The notes below the pieces were generated by a model. The model saw only the letters and a list, made by a program, of their open reading frames with translations, made no database searches and had not been told where the DNA came from. Shown here in pieces: positions 22,765 through 31,762 of a stretch of DNA of 64,000 bases (its first letter is position 1; each line of letters begins with the position of its first letter). This DNA comes from DASUBV01 sp036501025 (GTDB lineage Bacteria > Actinomycetota > Actinomycetes > Streptosporangiales > Streptosporangiaceae), in NCBI GenBank assembly GCA_036501025.1, contig DASYBB010000241.1, forward strand, positions 7,393-71,392, written 5' to 3'. A program made the translations under genes and the position numbers.

Positions 22765-25389
22765 ATGCCTGAGACAAGCATGATCCGCACGCCCGACCAG
22801 CGCGTCCGGGTCTTCGTGAGCTCCACGCTGGGGGAGGCGGCGGCCGAGCGCCAGGCGATACGGGACGCGGTGACGGCGCTGCGGCTGGTGCCGGTGATGT
22901 TCGAGCTGGGCGCCCGCCCCCACCCGCCGCGGACGGTGTACCGGGCCTACCTGGCGCAGAGCCAGGTCTTCGTCGGCGTCTACTGGCAAAGTTACGGGTG
23001 GGTCGCCCCCGGCGAGCAGGTTTCCGGGCTGGAGGACGAGTACCGATTGTCGGCCGGGATGCCCCGGCTCATCTACGTCAAGTCGCCGGCGCCGGATCGC
23101 GATCCGCGGCTGGCGCGGATGCTGGCCCGGATCAAGGACGAGGGTGACGTCTCCTATCAGCTCTTCGCTGACCCCGCCGAGCTGCGGCAGCTCGTCGAGA
23201 ACGACCTGGCGTTGCTGCTGAGCGAGCGGTTCGAGCTGACTCACTCCGGCGAGGACGCCGCGGCGGAGACGCTGCTCGCCGGGGCTGTTCCGGTGCCGGC
23301 CACGCCGCTGCTGGGCCGCGACCAGGAAATCGCGGCCGTCGAGGACCTGGTCGTCGGGGAGGGCGTCCGGCTGGTGACCATGACGGGTCCGGGCGGCGTG
23401 GGAAAGAGCCGGCTCATGATGGAGGCGGCCCGGCGGCTCGGCCCCGGCTTCGCGGACGGCGCGCGGTTCCTGGAGCTGGCCTCGGTTCCCGCAGCCGACC
23501 TGGTGGCGCCCGCGATCGCCGCCAGGCTGGGCCTGAACACCTCGGCTGGCCAGCTGATCACCGACCTGGGGGCGTACCTGGAGTCCCGGCACCTGCTGCT
23601 GGCGCTGGACAACTTCGAGCATGTTATGGGCGCCGCTCCGCTGGTGGCCGAGCTACTGGAAGCCGCTGCCGGCCTGGTGGTGCTGGTCACCAGCCGGACG
23701 GCGCTGCGGCTCAGGGGCGAGCACGAATACCCGGTATCCCCGCTCGCGGTTCCGCCCGCCGGGGCTGACCGCGACTCCGCGGAACTGCACCGCTACGCGT
23801 CGGTGGGCCTATTCGTTGAGCGGGCGCACGCCGTTGCCCCGGGCTTCGAGCTGACCGAGGCCAATGCCCCCGCGGTAGCCGAGATCTGCCGCAGGCTGGA
23901 CGGGCTGCCGCTGGCCATCGAGCTGGCCGCGGCCCGGGTCAAGCTGCTGCCCCCGAATGCGCTGGCCTCGCGGCTGGACCGGAGATTCAGCGTCCTGACC
24001 GGCGGGGCCCGCGATCTGCCCGAGCGACAGCGCACCCTGAAGAACACCCTGGACTGGAGCTTCGACCTGCTGTCGGCGGTCGAGCAGGAGCTGCTCGCCC
24101 GCCTGGGCGTATTCGCGGGGCCGTTCAGCCTGCCAGCGGCAGAGGCCCTCTATGCCGCGGGTGAAGGCCGGGCCGGCCGGCCCGAGCAGGTAATCGAATC
24201 GCTGGGCCTGCTGGTGGAAAGCAGCCTGGTCCGTTCGGAAACCCGCAGCGGCGAGCCGCGGTTTTCGCTGCTGGAGACCATCCGGCATTATGCGCTGGAA
24301 CGCCTCGCCGGCGGCGACTGGGTTCAGGCGCATGACCGGCACGCCGCCTACTTCCAGGCTCTGGCCGAGCCGTCCGGGGCCGAGCTCGCCGGCCCCGGCC
24401 AGCGGTCCTGGGTGGCCCGGCTGGAGACCGAGCACGACAACCTCCTGGCCGCGATGTCCTGGCTGGCAGACCAGGGTCGCCTCGGTCAGGCTGCCCAGCT
24501 GTTCTTGGCGAGCTGGAGGTTCTGGTGGCTGCACGGCCACCTCGCGGAGTTTGTCGGCCTGGGGGAGGAAATGGCCCGCAGCGAGAACCTGCCGCCCTAC
24601 CAGCACGCGCTGGCACTTACCGAGGCCGGCTTCATTCTCCTCGCCAACGGAGATCGGCCCCGGGGGGAGGAGCTACTCGGGCAGAGCCTGCCGCTGTACC
24701 GGCAGGCGAGCGGACAGCCGGGCATGATTCTCCACGCGACCGTCCTGGGCGTTCTGGGCCACCTGGCGGCAATCCGCGGCGATTACGCCACCGCGACTGA
24801 GCGGCTCGACGAGGGCCGGGCGCTGCTTGGGGGGCTACGCGAGGACGAGCTCACCGGGTTCGACCGCCTTCAGCACCTGCTCAACATGGCGTTGCTGGAT
24901 AGCTTCCTCGGCCAGGTCCGGCTCAGCCAGGCAGACAACGACACCGCAGCGCGATTGTTCGCCAATAGCCTGGCCGTGGCCCGCCGTGCGGATGACGCCA
25001 TCCCCATCCTCGTCTCGCTGTATGACCTGGCGCTCAGCACCCAGGCGCAGGGCGACCTGGCCGGCGCAGCCGGACATCTGAAGGAAGGGCTGGCCATGGC
25101 AGCCGAGATGGGAGACGAAACAAGCGCCGCCTACTACCTCGAGGCACTGGCAGATGTCGCGGGCCGGCAGGACGACCCGCAGCGTGCCGCGCGCCTGCTC
25201 ACCGCCGCGCGCTCGCAGCTGGAAGCCAGCGGCAGCGGCTGGCTGCACGCCTACGTGCCACGCGCGCCCCACGACGATGCCGTCCTCGCCGCGCTGCGCG
25301 CCCGCCTCGGCGACGCGGCCTACGAGGAGGCGCTGGCCTGGGGTGAATCGTCCGGAACCAGGCAGGCCAGACAGTACGCGCTGAAGTAA
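22765..25389 (+). CDS. DUF4062-STAND ATPase with C-terminal helical repeats (copy A)
   Basis: An 874-aa multidomain protein. The N-terminal DUF4062 domain (about 12-155) starts VRVFVSSTLGEAAAERQAIR and includes the FVGVYWQSYGW strand. A STAND/NB-ARC-type ATPase follows (about 180-500), with P-loop GPGGVGKS at 208-215, Walker B LLLALDNFE and winged-helix sequence RLDGLPLAIELAAAR and ERQRTLKNTLDWS. The C-terminal ~350 residues are TPR-like. The layout is effector/sensor domain, switch ATPase, ligand-sensing repeats. It has a paralogue at 27278-29941. STAND proteins act in signalling, transcription control and phage defence; which applies here is not known. Confidence 0.88.
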   Translation: MPETSMIRTPDQRVRVFVSSTLGEAAAERQAIRDAVTALRLVPVMFELGARPHPPRTVYRAYLAQSQVFVGVYWQSYGWVAPGEQVSGLEDEYRLSAGMPRLIYVKSPAPDRDPRLARMLARIKDEGDVSYQLFADPAELRQLVENDLALLLSERFELTHSGEDAAAETLLAGAVPVPATPLLGRDQEIAAVEDLVVGEGVRLVTMTGPGGVGKSRLMMEAARRLGPGFADGARFLELASVPAADLVAPAIAARLGLNTSAGQLITDLGAYLESRHLLLALDNFEHVMGAAPLVAELLEAAAGLVVLVTSRTALRLRGEHEYPVSPLAVPPAGADRDSAELHRYASVGLFVERAHAVAPGFELTEANAPAVAEICRRLDGLPLAIELAAARVKLLPPNALASRLDRRFSVLTGGARDLPERQRTLKNTLDWSFDLLSAVEQELLARLGVFAGPFSLPAAEALYAAGEGRAGRPEQVIESLGLLVESSLVRSETRSGEPRFSLLETIRHYALERLAGGDWVQAHDRHAAYFQALAEPSGAELAGPGQRSWVARLETEHDNLLAAMSWLADQGRLGQAAQLFLASWRFWWLHGHLAEFVGLGEEMARSENLPPYQHALALTEAGFILLANGDRPRGEELLGQSLPLYRQASGQPGMILHATVLGVLGHLAAIRGDYATATERLDEGRALLGGLREDELTGFDRLQHLLNMALLDSFLGQVRLSQADNDTAARLFANSLAVARRADDAIPILVSLYDLALSTQAQGDLAGAAGHLKEGLAMAAEMGDETSAAYYLEALADVAGRQDDPQRAARLLTAARSQLEASGSGWLHAYVPRAPHDDAVLAALRARLGDAAYEEALAWGESSGTRQARQYALK

Positions 25390-25498
25390 CGGCGCTGCCT
25401 TGTTCACCTTCCGGTCATTTGCTTGCCAAAAATGATGCGGACAATACCTGCAGGTCCCGGGCCGCGACCCAGAGCAGGGTAGTCGGGTCATGAACCTG

Positions 25499-26020
25499 CT
25501 ATTTCGGCAAGGTGAACCACATCTGAGACGAGCTTCCGTCATTGATGCAGGTCGCGACGCCGACGTGGAAGTTCGGCTCGGAAGTCAGGCACAAGGCGGT
25601 CCTGTTCACGAATTCACCGCCTTCCAGCGTCCACTGCTGCGTCGTGTCGGAGGTGTTGCAGCCGGGCCTCGCCAGCGCCTGGCTGCCATTTTCGGTGCGC
25701 ACGGCGAGGCGGCCGCCGCTGAACGCGTTCTGGAGACGGACAACAGGGCCGTCGATGGTGCCAATTCCCCGCTCTTGGTTCTGCGCACCCTCGCACGTGG
25801 CCAGCCCGAGTGTCGTGCCCCCAATGAGGTCCACGCAATGGCCGGCGTCGGTCGGGAGCTCACTTTCCAGCTGGTTTTGATTCGAGACCGCGGCCGGCCG
25901 CTGCGCCGCAGCAATAGCCGGCGGGGATGCCGCCAGGCCACCTGCAAGAGCGACAGTGAAGCCTGCCGTTCCCAGCACGCTGCCGAGCTTTCGTTTCACG
26001 CGCACATCAGCCCTTCCCAT
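25499..26020 (-). CDS. Small secreted ricin-like (beta-trefoil) protein
   Basis: A 173-aa exported protein. A signal peptide is clear: basic start (RVKRK), hydrophobic core GTAGFTVALAGGLAAS and an AIAAA cleavage region. The mature ~130 residues contain a CVDLIGGTTLGLATCEG motif, QQWTLEGGEFVNRTALCLT and SSQMWFTL, which resemble ricin-type lectin repeats with QxW motifs and paired cysteines. It is about one trefoil domain long and has no attached enzyme. The ATG at 26020 is preferred because the sequence upstream is not signal-like. It lies between the two DUF4062-STAND genes. Confidence 0.65.
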   Translation of the reverse strand: MGRADVRVKRKLGSVLGTAGFTVALAGGLAASPPAIAAAQRPAAVSNQNQLESELPTDAGHCVDLIGGTTLGLATCEGAQNQERGIGTIDGPVVRLQNAFSGGRLAVRTENGSQALARPGCNTSDTTQQWTLEGGEFVNRTALCLTSEPNFHVGVATCINDGSSSQMWFTLPK

Positions 26021-26204
26021 ACGGAGCAGTGATACAAGAACCGGACGCCTGCTACCTGTACCTCGTCCTCGCCGCGGCGCTGCCGGAAGCGGGACGGCCG
26101 GGGTGACGGGCGGGCGGCGGGTCATGACCGCGCCGGCAGCTTATGGATCTTGGTGAGCACCGGGCGTACGCTCCGTTTGTGGTCAAAGGGGACGTGGAGG
26201 AGCG

Positions 26205-27281
26205 ATGAAGGCTGCTGTGCTGCGCGAGGTCAACCGGCCGCTCACGATCGAGGACGTCCAGGTCGCCCGGCCCGGTCCCCGTGAGGTGATCATCAGGACC
26301 GGCGCCGCCGGCCTGTGCCACAGCGACCTCAGCGCGATGAACGGCACCATCAAGATGACCGGCCTGCCCGTCGTGCTCGGCCACGAGTCCGCCGGCACGG
26401 TCACTGAGGTCGGCCGCGATGTCACCTACGTCAAGCCCGGCGATCGCGTGATCACCTGCCTGTCTCAGTTCTGCGGGCTCTGCGAGTTCTGCCTCACCGG
26501 ACGTTCCTACCTCTGCACCAGGGAGGGGCTCACCCGAGCGCCCGGGGATTCCCGGCTGAGCCAGGACGGGACCGCGATCGGGCAGTTCGCCGGCCTGGGG
26601 TCCTTCGCCGAGGAACTGCTCGTCCATGAGGGCGCCATCGTCAAGTTCGGTGCGGACATTCCCGTCGAGGTGGCGGCGCTCGTGGGCTGCGGCGTGACGA
26701 CCGGGCTCGGCGCCGCGCTGAACACGGCGCAGGTGGCGCCCGCGTCCACGACCGCGGTCATCGGCCTCGGCGGCGTCGGCCTGGCGGCCATCCAGGGCTG
26801 CTCTATCGCGGGCGCCCGCCAGGTGATCGCCGTTGACCGCTGGCCCGGCCGGCTAGAGCGCGCCCTGGCCCTCGGGGCCACCCACGCCGTGAACGCCGCC
26901 GAGACCGACTCGGTCGAGGCCGTCCGCGAACTGTCCGGCGGCGGAGTCGACTACGCGTTCGAGGCCGTCGGGCGCAGCGACACCTCGGAGCAGGCCTTCC
27001 AGATGACCCGGCCCGGCGGCATGGCGGTCATCATCGGGGTCGTCAGCGGCATGGACATCACGATCCCGGGCTCCCTGCTGCAGCGCGACCGGACCCTGCG
27101 CGGCTGCGCGATGGGCTCGAACCGGTTCCGCATCGACATGCCCAAGTGGCTCGACCTCTACCGCCAGGGTCGCCTGCGCGTCGACGACTTCATCACCTCG
27201 AGGATCACCCTTGATGAGGTCAACGAGGGCTACGCCGCGATGGAGCGCGGCGAGGGAGCGCGCACGGTCATCATCTTCTAG
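26205..27281 (+). CDS. Zinc-dependent alcohol dehydrogenase
   Basis: A 358-aa medium-chain dehydrogenase. Catalytic zinc ligands are C38 (GLCHSD) and H60/E61 (GHESAG). The structural zinc site has C90, C93, C96 and C104. The Rossmann motif is VIGLGGVGLAA, and the following DRWPGRLERA favours NAD over NADP. The overall pattern is close to class III-like and mycothiol-linked or NDMA-type dehydrogenases of actinobacteria. AGGAG lies upstream of the ATG. Its stop overlaps by 4 bp the stop of the convergent STAND gene. Substrate is not evident. Confidence 0.9.
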   Translation: MKAAVLREVNRPLTIEDVQVARPGPREVIIRTGAAGLCHSDLSAMNGTIKMTGLPVVLGHESAGTVTEVGRDVTYVKPGDRVITCLSQFCGLCEFCLTGRSYLCTREGLTRAPGDSRLSQDGTAIGQFAGLGSFAEELLVHEGAIVKFGADIPVEVAALVGCGVTTGLGAALNTAQVAPASTTAVIGLGGVGLAAIQGCSIAGARQVIAVDRWPGRLERALALGATHAVNAAETDSVEAVRELSGGGVDYAFEAVGRSDTSEQAFQMTRPGGMAVIIGVVSGMDITIPGSLLQRDRTLRGCAMGSNRFRIDMPKWLDLYRQGRLRVDDFITSRITLDEVNEGYAAMERGEGARTVIIF

Positions 27282-29941
27282 GTGGGGACAGGTGGACCAG
27301 CGCCAGGAGCGCGGGGCGTCTGGATGCCGGCGCCGGGCTGCTGCCGCACGATATCCACTGCTTGCCGTTGAGTGAGCCGGGAGCCGGCCGAGAAGGCCTG
27401 ATCGAACTGGCTGCCGCCGAGCAGGCGGCGGAGGTTGGCCACCAGATCGGCCTCCGGCCGCCTCAGATGCGGCCAGGTCGGCAGGCCTACCCGCTCGCGC
27501 AGCCCTTCGGCCGCACCTTTCAGCCGGGCCGCCCGCTCGGGGTCGCTCTCCGCGAGCGCCAGCTCGGCATACGCGGACAGGCACAGGGTCACGAGCGGGA
27601 TGTTGCGGGCCGCCAGGCTCCGGTCCAGCGCCTCGTCCAGCAGTGTCCGGGCCTCATCCAGGCGGCCCCGCAGCACGGCGAGGATGCCCAGCTGCACCCG
27701 GGGAGCCGGGGCGAGCCAGTCCCCGCCGGCGCGGCCCGCCACGTCGCGCGCCTCGGCCAGGGGAGCGGGGGCGTCGCGGTAGCGGCCCAGCGCCATGTCC
27801 AGCGAGCCGGCGGTGAACGCGGCGATGGACCAGTAGACGGGCTCATCCTGGCCCCGGAGTTCCTCCAGCGAGACCGAAGCCTCCCGGAGCGCCCCGTCGA
27901 AGTCGTCGGCGATCGGCAAAATCCACGCCAGGGCCAGGTGGGACAGCGCGCGCAGGAAGGGGTCCCGGATCCCGGCCAGCAGCGGGGCCAGGCTCTGGCG
28001 GGCCGCCAGCGCCGCCGGATCGTTCCCGACGTTGACGGCGATCACCGCCGCCACCACGGCAAGCTCGGCGCGGGCCTGCGGATCCAGCGTGCCGGCGGCG
28101 GGCAGCAGTTGTTCCACCCACGACCACGCCTCGGGCTCGAGGTCCCGCTGCACCCAGAACGGAAACAGGACCCGGAACAGGTGCGGCAGCGGCTCGCGGT
28201 CATGGGCCAGGTACCAGCGGACCGCGGCGCCGAGGTTGCCTGTCTCGGCGTCCAGCCGCTTCACCCACTCGCCCCCGCCGGCGGCGCGCAGCGGGCGGTC
28301 GGCCTGCTCCGCCAGGTCCCGGTAGTAGGCCGCGTGCCGCCGCGCGACCTGGTCGGCGTCGGGCCGGGCCGCCAGATGCTCGGCCACGAACTCGCGGACG
28401 GTGTCCAGCATCCGCGTCCGGGGCCTCGGCTCGGTCCGGTCGAGGTAGATCAGGCTGTGCCGGGCCAGCGCCTCAGACAACTCCAGCGCCCGGTCCTCAT
28501 CCAGGCCCGCCACCCGGGCCGCGGCGTGGACGGTCCAGCCGCCCGCGAACGCCGCCGCCACTTCCAGCAGCGAACGCTCGGGATCCGGCAGGAGGCCCAC
28601 GCTCCACTCCACCGTGGCCCGCAACGTGCGCTGCCGCTCGGGCAGGTCCACAGCACCGGTGCCGAGCGCATCCAGTGATGCCGCCAGCCGGCCCAGCAGC
28701 GCGGGCGGGTCCAGCAGCCGGGCGCGGGCGGCGGCCAGCTCGATGGCCAGCGGCAGGCCCTCCAGCCGCCGGCAGATCTCGGCCACCGCCACCGCGTTGC
28801 CCTCGGTCAGGGCAAAGCCGGGCCGCACCGCGCGGACCCGGTCCACAAACAATGCCACCGCCGGCGAGGCCGCGACCTCCGCGACCGATGCGCCGCCGGG
28901 ACCCCCCGGCAGCGGCAGCGGCGGCACCGGGTACTCGCGCTCGGCTTGCAGCCCCAGCGCGGCGCGGCTGGTCGCCACGATCGCCAGCCCCGCGCAGCGG
29001 GTAAGCAGCTGAGCCAGATCCCGGGCGACCTGGATCACCTGCTCCAGGTTATCCAGGATCAGCAGCCAGGCACCGTCGCCGAACGTCTCGGCCAGGGCTT
29101 CCAGCGGCGAGCGGGTTCTGGCCAGGTCGGCGCCCGCCGCCCGGCCGACGGCGGCCAGCACCAGCCCGGGGTCGGTGACCGCCTCGAGCGCCACGAACGC
29201 GGTGCCCGCACCGAAGCGGTCCCGCAGCCGCTCGGCGGCGGCCACCGCCAGCCGGGTCTTGCCGACCCCGCCCGGCCCGGTCAGCGTCACCAGCCGCACC
29301 CCGGGGGACTCCACCAGCCCCGTCACCTCGCCGATGGCCCGCTCCCGTCCCAGCAGGGACGTCGCGCCCACCGGCGGCCGGGCAGGGCCGCTCGTGGCCG
29401 CCGGCGGCGGCGCCGAGGCCATCGTCCGGGTGGCGGCGAATCGCTCGCTCAGCAGCACCGCCAGGTCCTCGCGCACCAGCCGGCCCAGCTCGGCGGGAGA
29501 GCGGAAATGCCGGTAGGAGGCCGAGGACTCCGCCTTGATCCGGGCCAGCAGGCCAGCCAGCCGCGGCTCGCGATCGGGCGCCGGCCCCTTGACGTACAGC
29601 AGCCGCGGCAGCGCACCCGACAGGTCGAACTCCTCCTCCAGTCCCGATATCGCCGCACCCGGGACAAGCTGCCCGTACTGCTGCCAGTACACGCCGATGA
29701 ACACGTCGGCTTGCGCCAGGTACGCCCGGTACACCTCGGCCGGCGGATGCGGCCGGGCCCCCACCTCGAACATCACGGGGGTCAGCCGCAGCGCCGATAC
29801 AGCGCGCGACACCGCCAGCCGCTCCCCGGCCAGCTCACCTAGCGTGGAACTCACGAACACCCGAAGCCGCCGGTCCGGCGTCCGGATGACCGCCTCACCC
29901 CCAGGTTCCTGGCTCACCGATCGCCCCCGATCAGGTCCCAT
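27278..29941 (-). CDS. DUF4062-STAND ATPase with C-terminal helical repeats (copy B)
   Basis: An 887-aa paralogue of the protein at 22765-25389, with the same architecture. DUF4062 spans about 25-170 (LRVFVSSTLGELAGERLAV, FIGVYWQQYG). A longer Ala/Pro linker (about 172-195) leads into the STAND ATPase with P-loop GPGGVGKT at 222-229 and Walker B LLILDNLEQV. The C-terminal ~400 residues are helical repeats with little identity to copy A, so the sensor parts have diverged while effector and switch are conserved. The ATG at 29941 gives the longest form; a GTG at 29917 preceded by GGGGGCGA is an equally good start. Confidence 0.87.
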   Translation of the reverse strand: MGPDRGRSVSQEPGGEAVIRTPDRRLRVFVSSTLGELAGERLAVSRAVSALRLTPVMFEVGARPHPPAEVYRAYLAQADVFIGVYWQQYGQLVPGAAISGLEEEFDLSGALPRLLYVKGPAPDREPRLAGLLARIKAESSASYRHFRSPAELGRLVREDLAVLLSERFAATRTMASAPPPAATSGPARPPVGATSLLGRERAIGEVTGLVESPGVRLVTLTGPGGVGKTRLAVAAAERLRDRFGAGTAFVALEAVTDPGLVLAAVGRAAGADLARTRSPLEALAETFGDGAWLLILDNLEQVIQVARDLAQLLTRCAGLAIVATSRAALGLQAEREYPVPPLPLPGGPGGASVAEVAASPAVALFVDRVRAVRPGFALTEGNAVAVAEICRRLEGLPLAIELAAARARLLDPPALLGRLAASLDALGTGAVDLPERQRTLRATVEWSVGLLPDPERSLLEVAAAFAGGWTVHAAARVAGLDEDRALELSEALARHSLIYLDRTEPRPRTRMLDTVREFVAEHLAARPDADQVARRHAAYYRDLAEQADRPLRAAGGGEWVKRLDAETGNLGAAVRWYLAHDREPLPHLFRVLFPFWVQRDLEPEAWSWVEQLLPAAGTLDPQARAELAVVAAVIAVNVGNDPAALAARQSLAPLLAGIRDPFLRALSHLALAWILPIADDFDGALREASVSLEELRGQDEPVYWSIAAFTAGSLDMALGRYRDAPAPLAEARDVAGRAGGDWLAPAPRVQLGILAVLRGRLDEARTLLDEALDRSLAARNIPLVTLCLSAYAELALAESDPERAARLKGAAEGLRERVGLPTWPHLRRPEADLVANLRRLLGGSQFDQAFSAGSRLTQRQAVDIVRQQPGAGIQTPRAPGAGPPVPT

Positions 29942-30205
29942 CCACCCAAGTCTGCAGCTAGCCCACCCGAGCCGGCAAAGGGACCCGGCAGGTTCCCGGC
30001 CCGTCAGCCAGCACCGGCCGTCGCAGCGGGCCAGGAGCCTCGCCGGCCCGGTAGCGGCGGTCGCGGACCTGCGCGGGTCCGGGCGCCGAAGCGGGCCTTG
30101 GCCCGGTGGCCAACCTCAGCGCGGACGAGCGGCGTCGCCGGGCTGCTCGATGAGCTGGGCCAGGTTGTGCCCGGAGGCGGTGGGACGAATCGGAGCAGGC
30201 GGACG

Positions 30206-30412
30206 TCATCCGGCCCGAGCACGCCGAGCCCGGGCGGCGATCAGGGCCACGATGACGAGTCCCAGCGCGACGACCAGGAACGGGCCGACGGTCGGGACCC
30301 GCCACAAGCCGAGGCCGGCCCGCCAGATGAGGTGCCAGATGAACAGGTGCACGATCGCGCGACCGAGTCCGCCGCCTCCCCCGAGGCCGCCCAGGCCTAC
30401 CGCGCCGCCCAT
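30206..30412 (-). CDS. Small predicted membrane protein
   Basis: A 68-aa protein with a Gly-rich N terminus, an amphipathic aromatic segment (HLFIWHLIWRAGLGLWRV) and one strong transmembrane helix (GPFLVVALGLVIVALIAA) followed by an Arg-rich stop-transfer tail. Similar short proteins occur in actinobacteria without known function. The ATG at 30412 is preferred over the longer frame because the upstream residues look non-coding. Support is moderate. Confidence 0.5.
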   Translation of the reverse strand: MGGAVGLGGLGGGGGLGRAIVHLFIWHLIWRAGLGLWRVPTVGPFLVVALGLVIVALIAARARRARAG

Positions 30413-30693
30413 GGCCAGCGCGCGCGTCCGGGATGGCAGCCCGTGACTACGGCTAGTCAGAGCATGCGGCTGGGGAGCGAGCGGCATGAGCCGCCCGGCC
30501 CGCGTAGGCAGAAAGTCGAAAGCTCATTCCCCAAGAGTGCCACCGCCGGCGCGTGGGTTGGCCGTGGCAACGGCGCGGACCCGCATGGGTTTCGCAAGGA
30601 CAGCGTCGGGCTCAGGTCAGGCCCGCGGAGCTGGGGCCGGCCGGCTCTGCGCATTCCGGGTGCCCGCCGCTGGCCGGGATGCTCCACTACTCT

Positions 30694-30723
30694 GTGATAC
30701 CGTGTAGCCGTACTAGGTGATAC
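30694..30723. promoter_or_regulatory. Direct-repeat operator candidate upstream of padR
   Basis: GTGATAC occurs at 30694-30700 and again at 30717-30723, each followed by CG or GG, within a relatively A/T-rich segment ending 30 bp before the padR start. PadR regulators normally repress their own operon from such upstream sites, so these are the best operator candidates. The rest of the 340-bp gap (30413-30752) shows nothing else I can name. Confidence 0.4.
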
Positions 30724-30752
30724 GGAGTACCGGAGGACTGAAGAGGGCCGCG

Positions 30753-31079
30753 ATGGACGACCTGACGGAGATGCTCAAGGGCACCCTTGAGGGCTGCGTG
30801 CTTGAAGTCATCGGCAGCGAGGAGACCTACGGCTACGCCATCACGCGCCGGCTGAACGAACTCGGCTTCGCCGACGTCGTCGAGGGGACGGTTTACACCA
30901 TCTTGCTGCGACTCGAGAAGAACGGGCTCGTCCAGGTGACGAAACGGCCATCCGGGATGGGCCCGCCGCGCAAGTTCTATGCGCTCAACGACACGGGGCG
31001 CGGGGAACTCGCGAGGTTCTGGGTGAAATGGGAGTACCTCTCAGCACGCATCGACAAGCTCAGGGAGGGCGGGAGATGA
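30753..31079 (+). CDS. PadR-family transcriptional regulator
   Basis: A 108-aa winged-helix repressor. MLKGTLEGCVLEVIGSEETYGYAI opens the DNA-binding domain, and EGTVYTILLRLEKNGLV is the recognition helix with the wing in PPRKFYALNDTGRGEL. The C-terminal helix is short, as in PadR subfamily 2. It is followed by two DUF1048 genes, the first overlapping its stop (ATGA), an arrangement also known in Firmicutes. The ATG at 30753 is preferred because the domain starts there and a purine-rich stretch lies upstream. Confidence 0.92.
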   Translation: MDDLTEMLKGTLEGCVLEVIGSEETYGYAITRRLNELGFADVVEGTVYTILLRLEKNGLVQVTKRPSGMGPPRKFYALNDTGRGELARFWVKWEYLSARIDKLREGGR

Positions 31080-31432
31080 ACCTCTGGGAAACCATGACAG
31101 GCAGCGACCTCACCAGGGAGTGGAAGGCGCTCGAAACCCGGGCCGGGGCACTGCCGGCCGACTACCAGGCGGCGTGGAAACAGATCAAGGCTCACCTCTT
31201 CCCCTACGGAGGAGTCACGGGCCGCAACCTGATGCCGATCATGGACAACGCCCTGGGACTGCTCGAAGAGACAGCGGCGGACGGGCTGGGCATCCACGAG
31301 GTACTGGGCGACGACATCAAGGGCTTCTGCGCCGCGCTGGCCGGCGGAGAAAGGGCCCGGAGCTACCGCGACCGGTGGCGCGAGCAGCTGAACAGGAATG
31401 TCGCGAGGAAACTGGGCCGGCTAGGAGGCTGA
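31076..31432 (+). CDS. DUF1048-family protein (first of two)
   Basis: A 118-aa helical protein of the DUF1048 family, which is repeatedly found downstream of PadR regulators. Family-like sequence includes ALPADYQAAWKQIKAHLFPYGG, MPIMDNALGLLEETAADG and LGDDIKGFCAALAGGE. No catalytic motif or membrane segment is visible. It overlaps padR by 4 bp and is followed after one base by a second DUF1048 gene. The role is unknown; context suggests a stress-response operon under PadR control. Confidence 0.85.
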   Translation: MNLWETMTGSDLTREWKALETRAGALPADYQAAWKQIKAHLFPYGGVTGRNLMPIMDNALGLLEETAADGLGIHEVLGDDIKGFCAALAGGERARSYRDRWREQLNRNVARKLGRLGG

Positions 31433-31433
31433 C

Positions 31434-31760
31434 GTGGGCATCCAGGACATCATCGAGGGCAAGCGGCAGTTGCGGGCGCACATGGCGCGGGTCAGGGCGC
31501 TCCCGCCGGACTACCAGATCGTCTACAAGGAGATCCAGAGGTACCTCTTCAAGGTCGGACCGGTCGACGTGGCTGACGGGCGCCTGCTCTCAGGGATCGT
31601 CGACTTCTTCGAGGAAGGCGTCGCGGCCGGCAAGGGGGTCCTGGAACTCCTCGGCAACGACGTCGCTGCCTTCTGCGACGACCTGGTCAAGGACTCGCGC
31701 ACCTGCGCGGGCACCCGTCAGGAGTCCCTCGGCGGGGAATCCAGCGCGGCCGACAAGTAA
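31434..31760 (+). CDS. DUF1048-family protein (second of two)
   Basis: A 108-aa paralogue of the preceding protein. It keeps the pattern RALPPDYQIVYKEIQRYLF, GRLLSGIVDFFEEGVAAGKG and VLELLGNDVAAFCDDLV. GTG start one base after the previous stop, with AGGAGG placed seven bases upstream. The tail after residue 90 is unrelated and Ser/Gly-rich. The two may form a heteromer, but this is inference. Confidence 0.85.
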   Translation: MGIQDIIEGKRQLRAHMARVRALPPDYQIVYKEIQRYLFKVGPVDVADGRLLSGIVDFFEEGVAAGKGVLELLGNDVAAFCDDLVKDSRTCAGTRQESLGGESSAADK

Positions 31761-31762
31761 CG

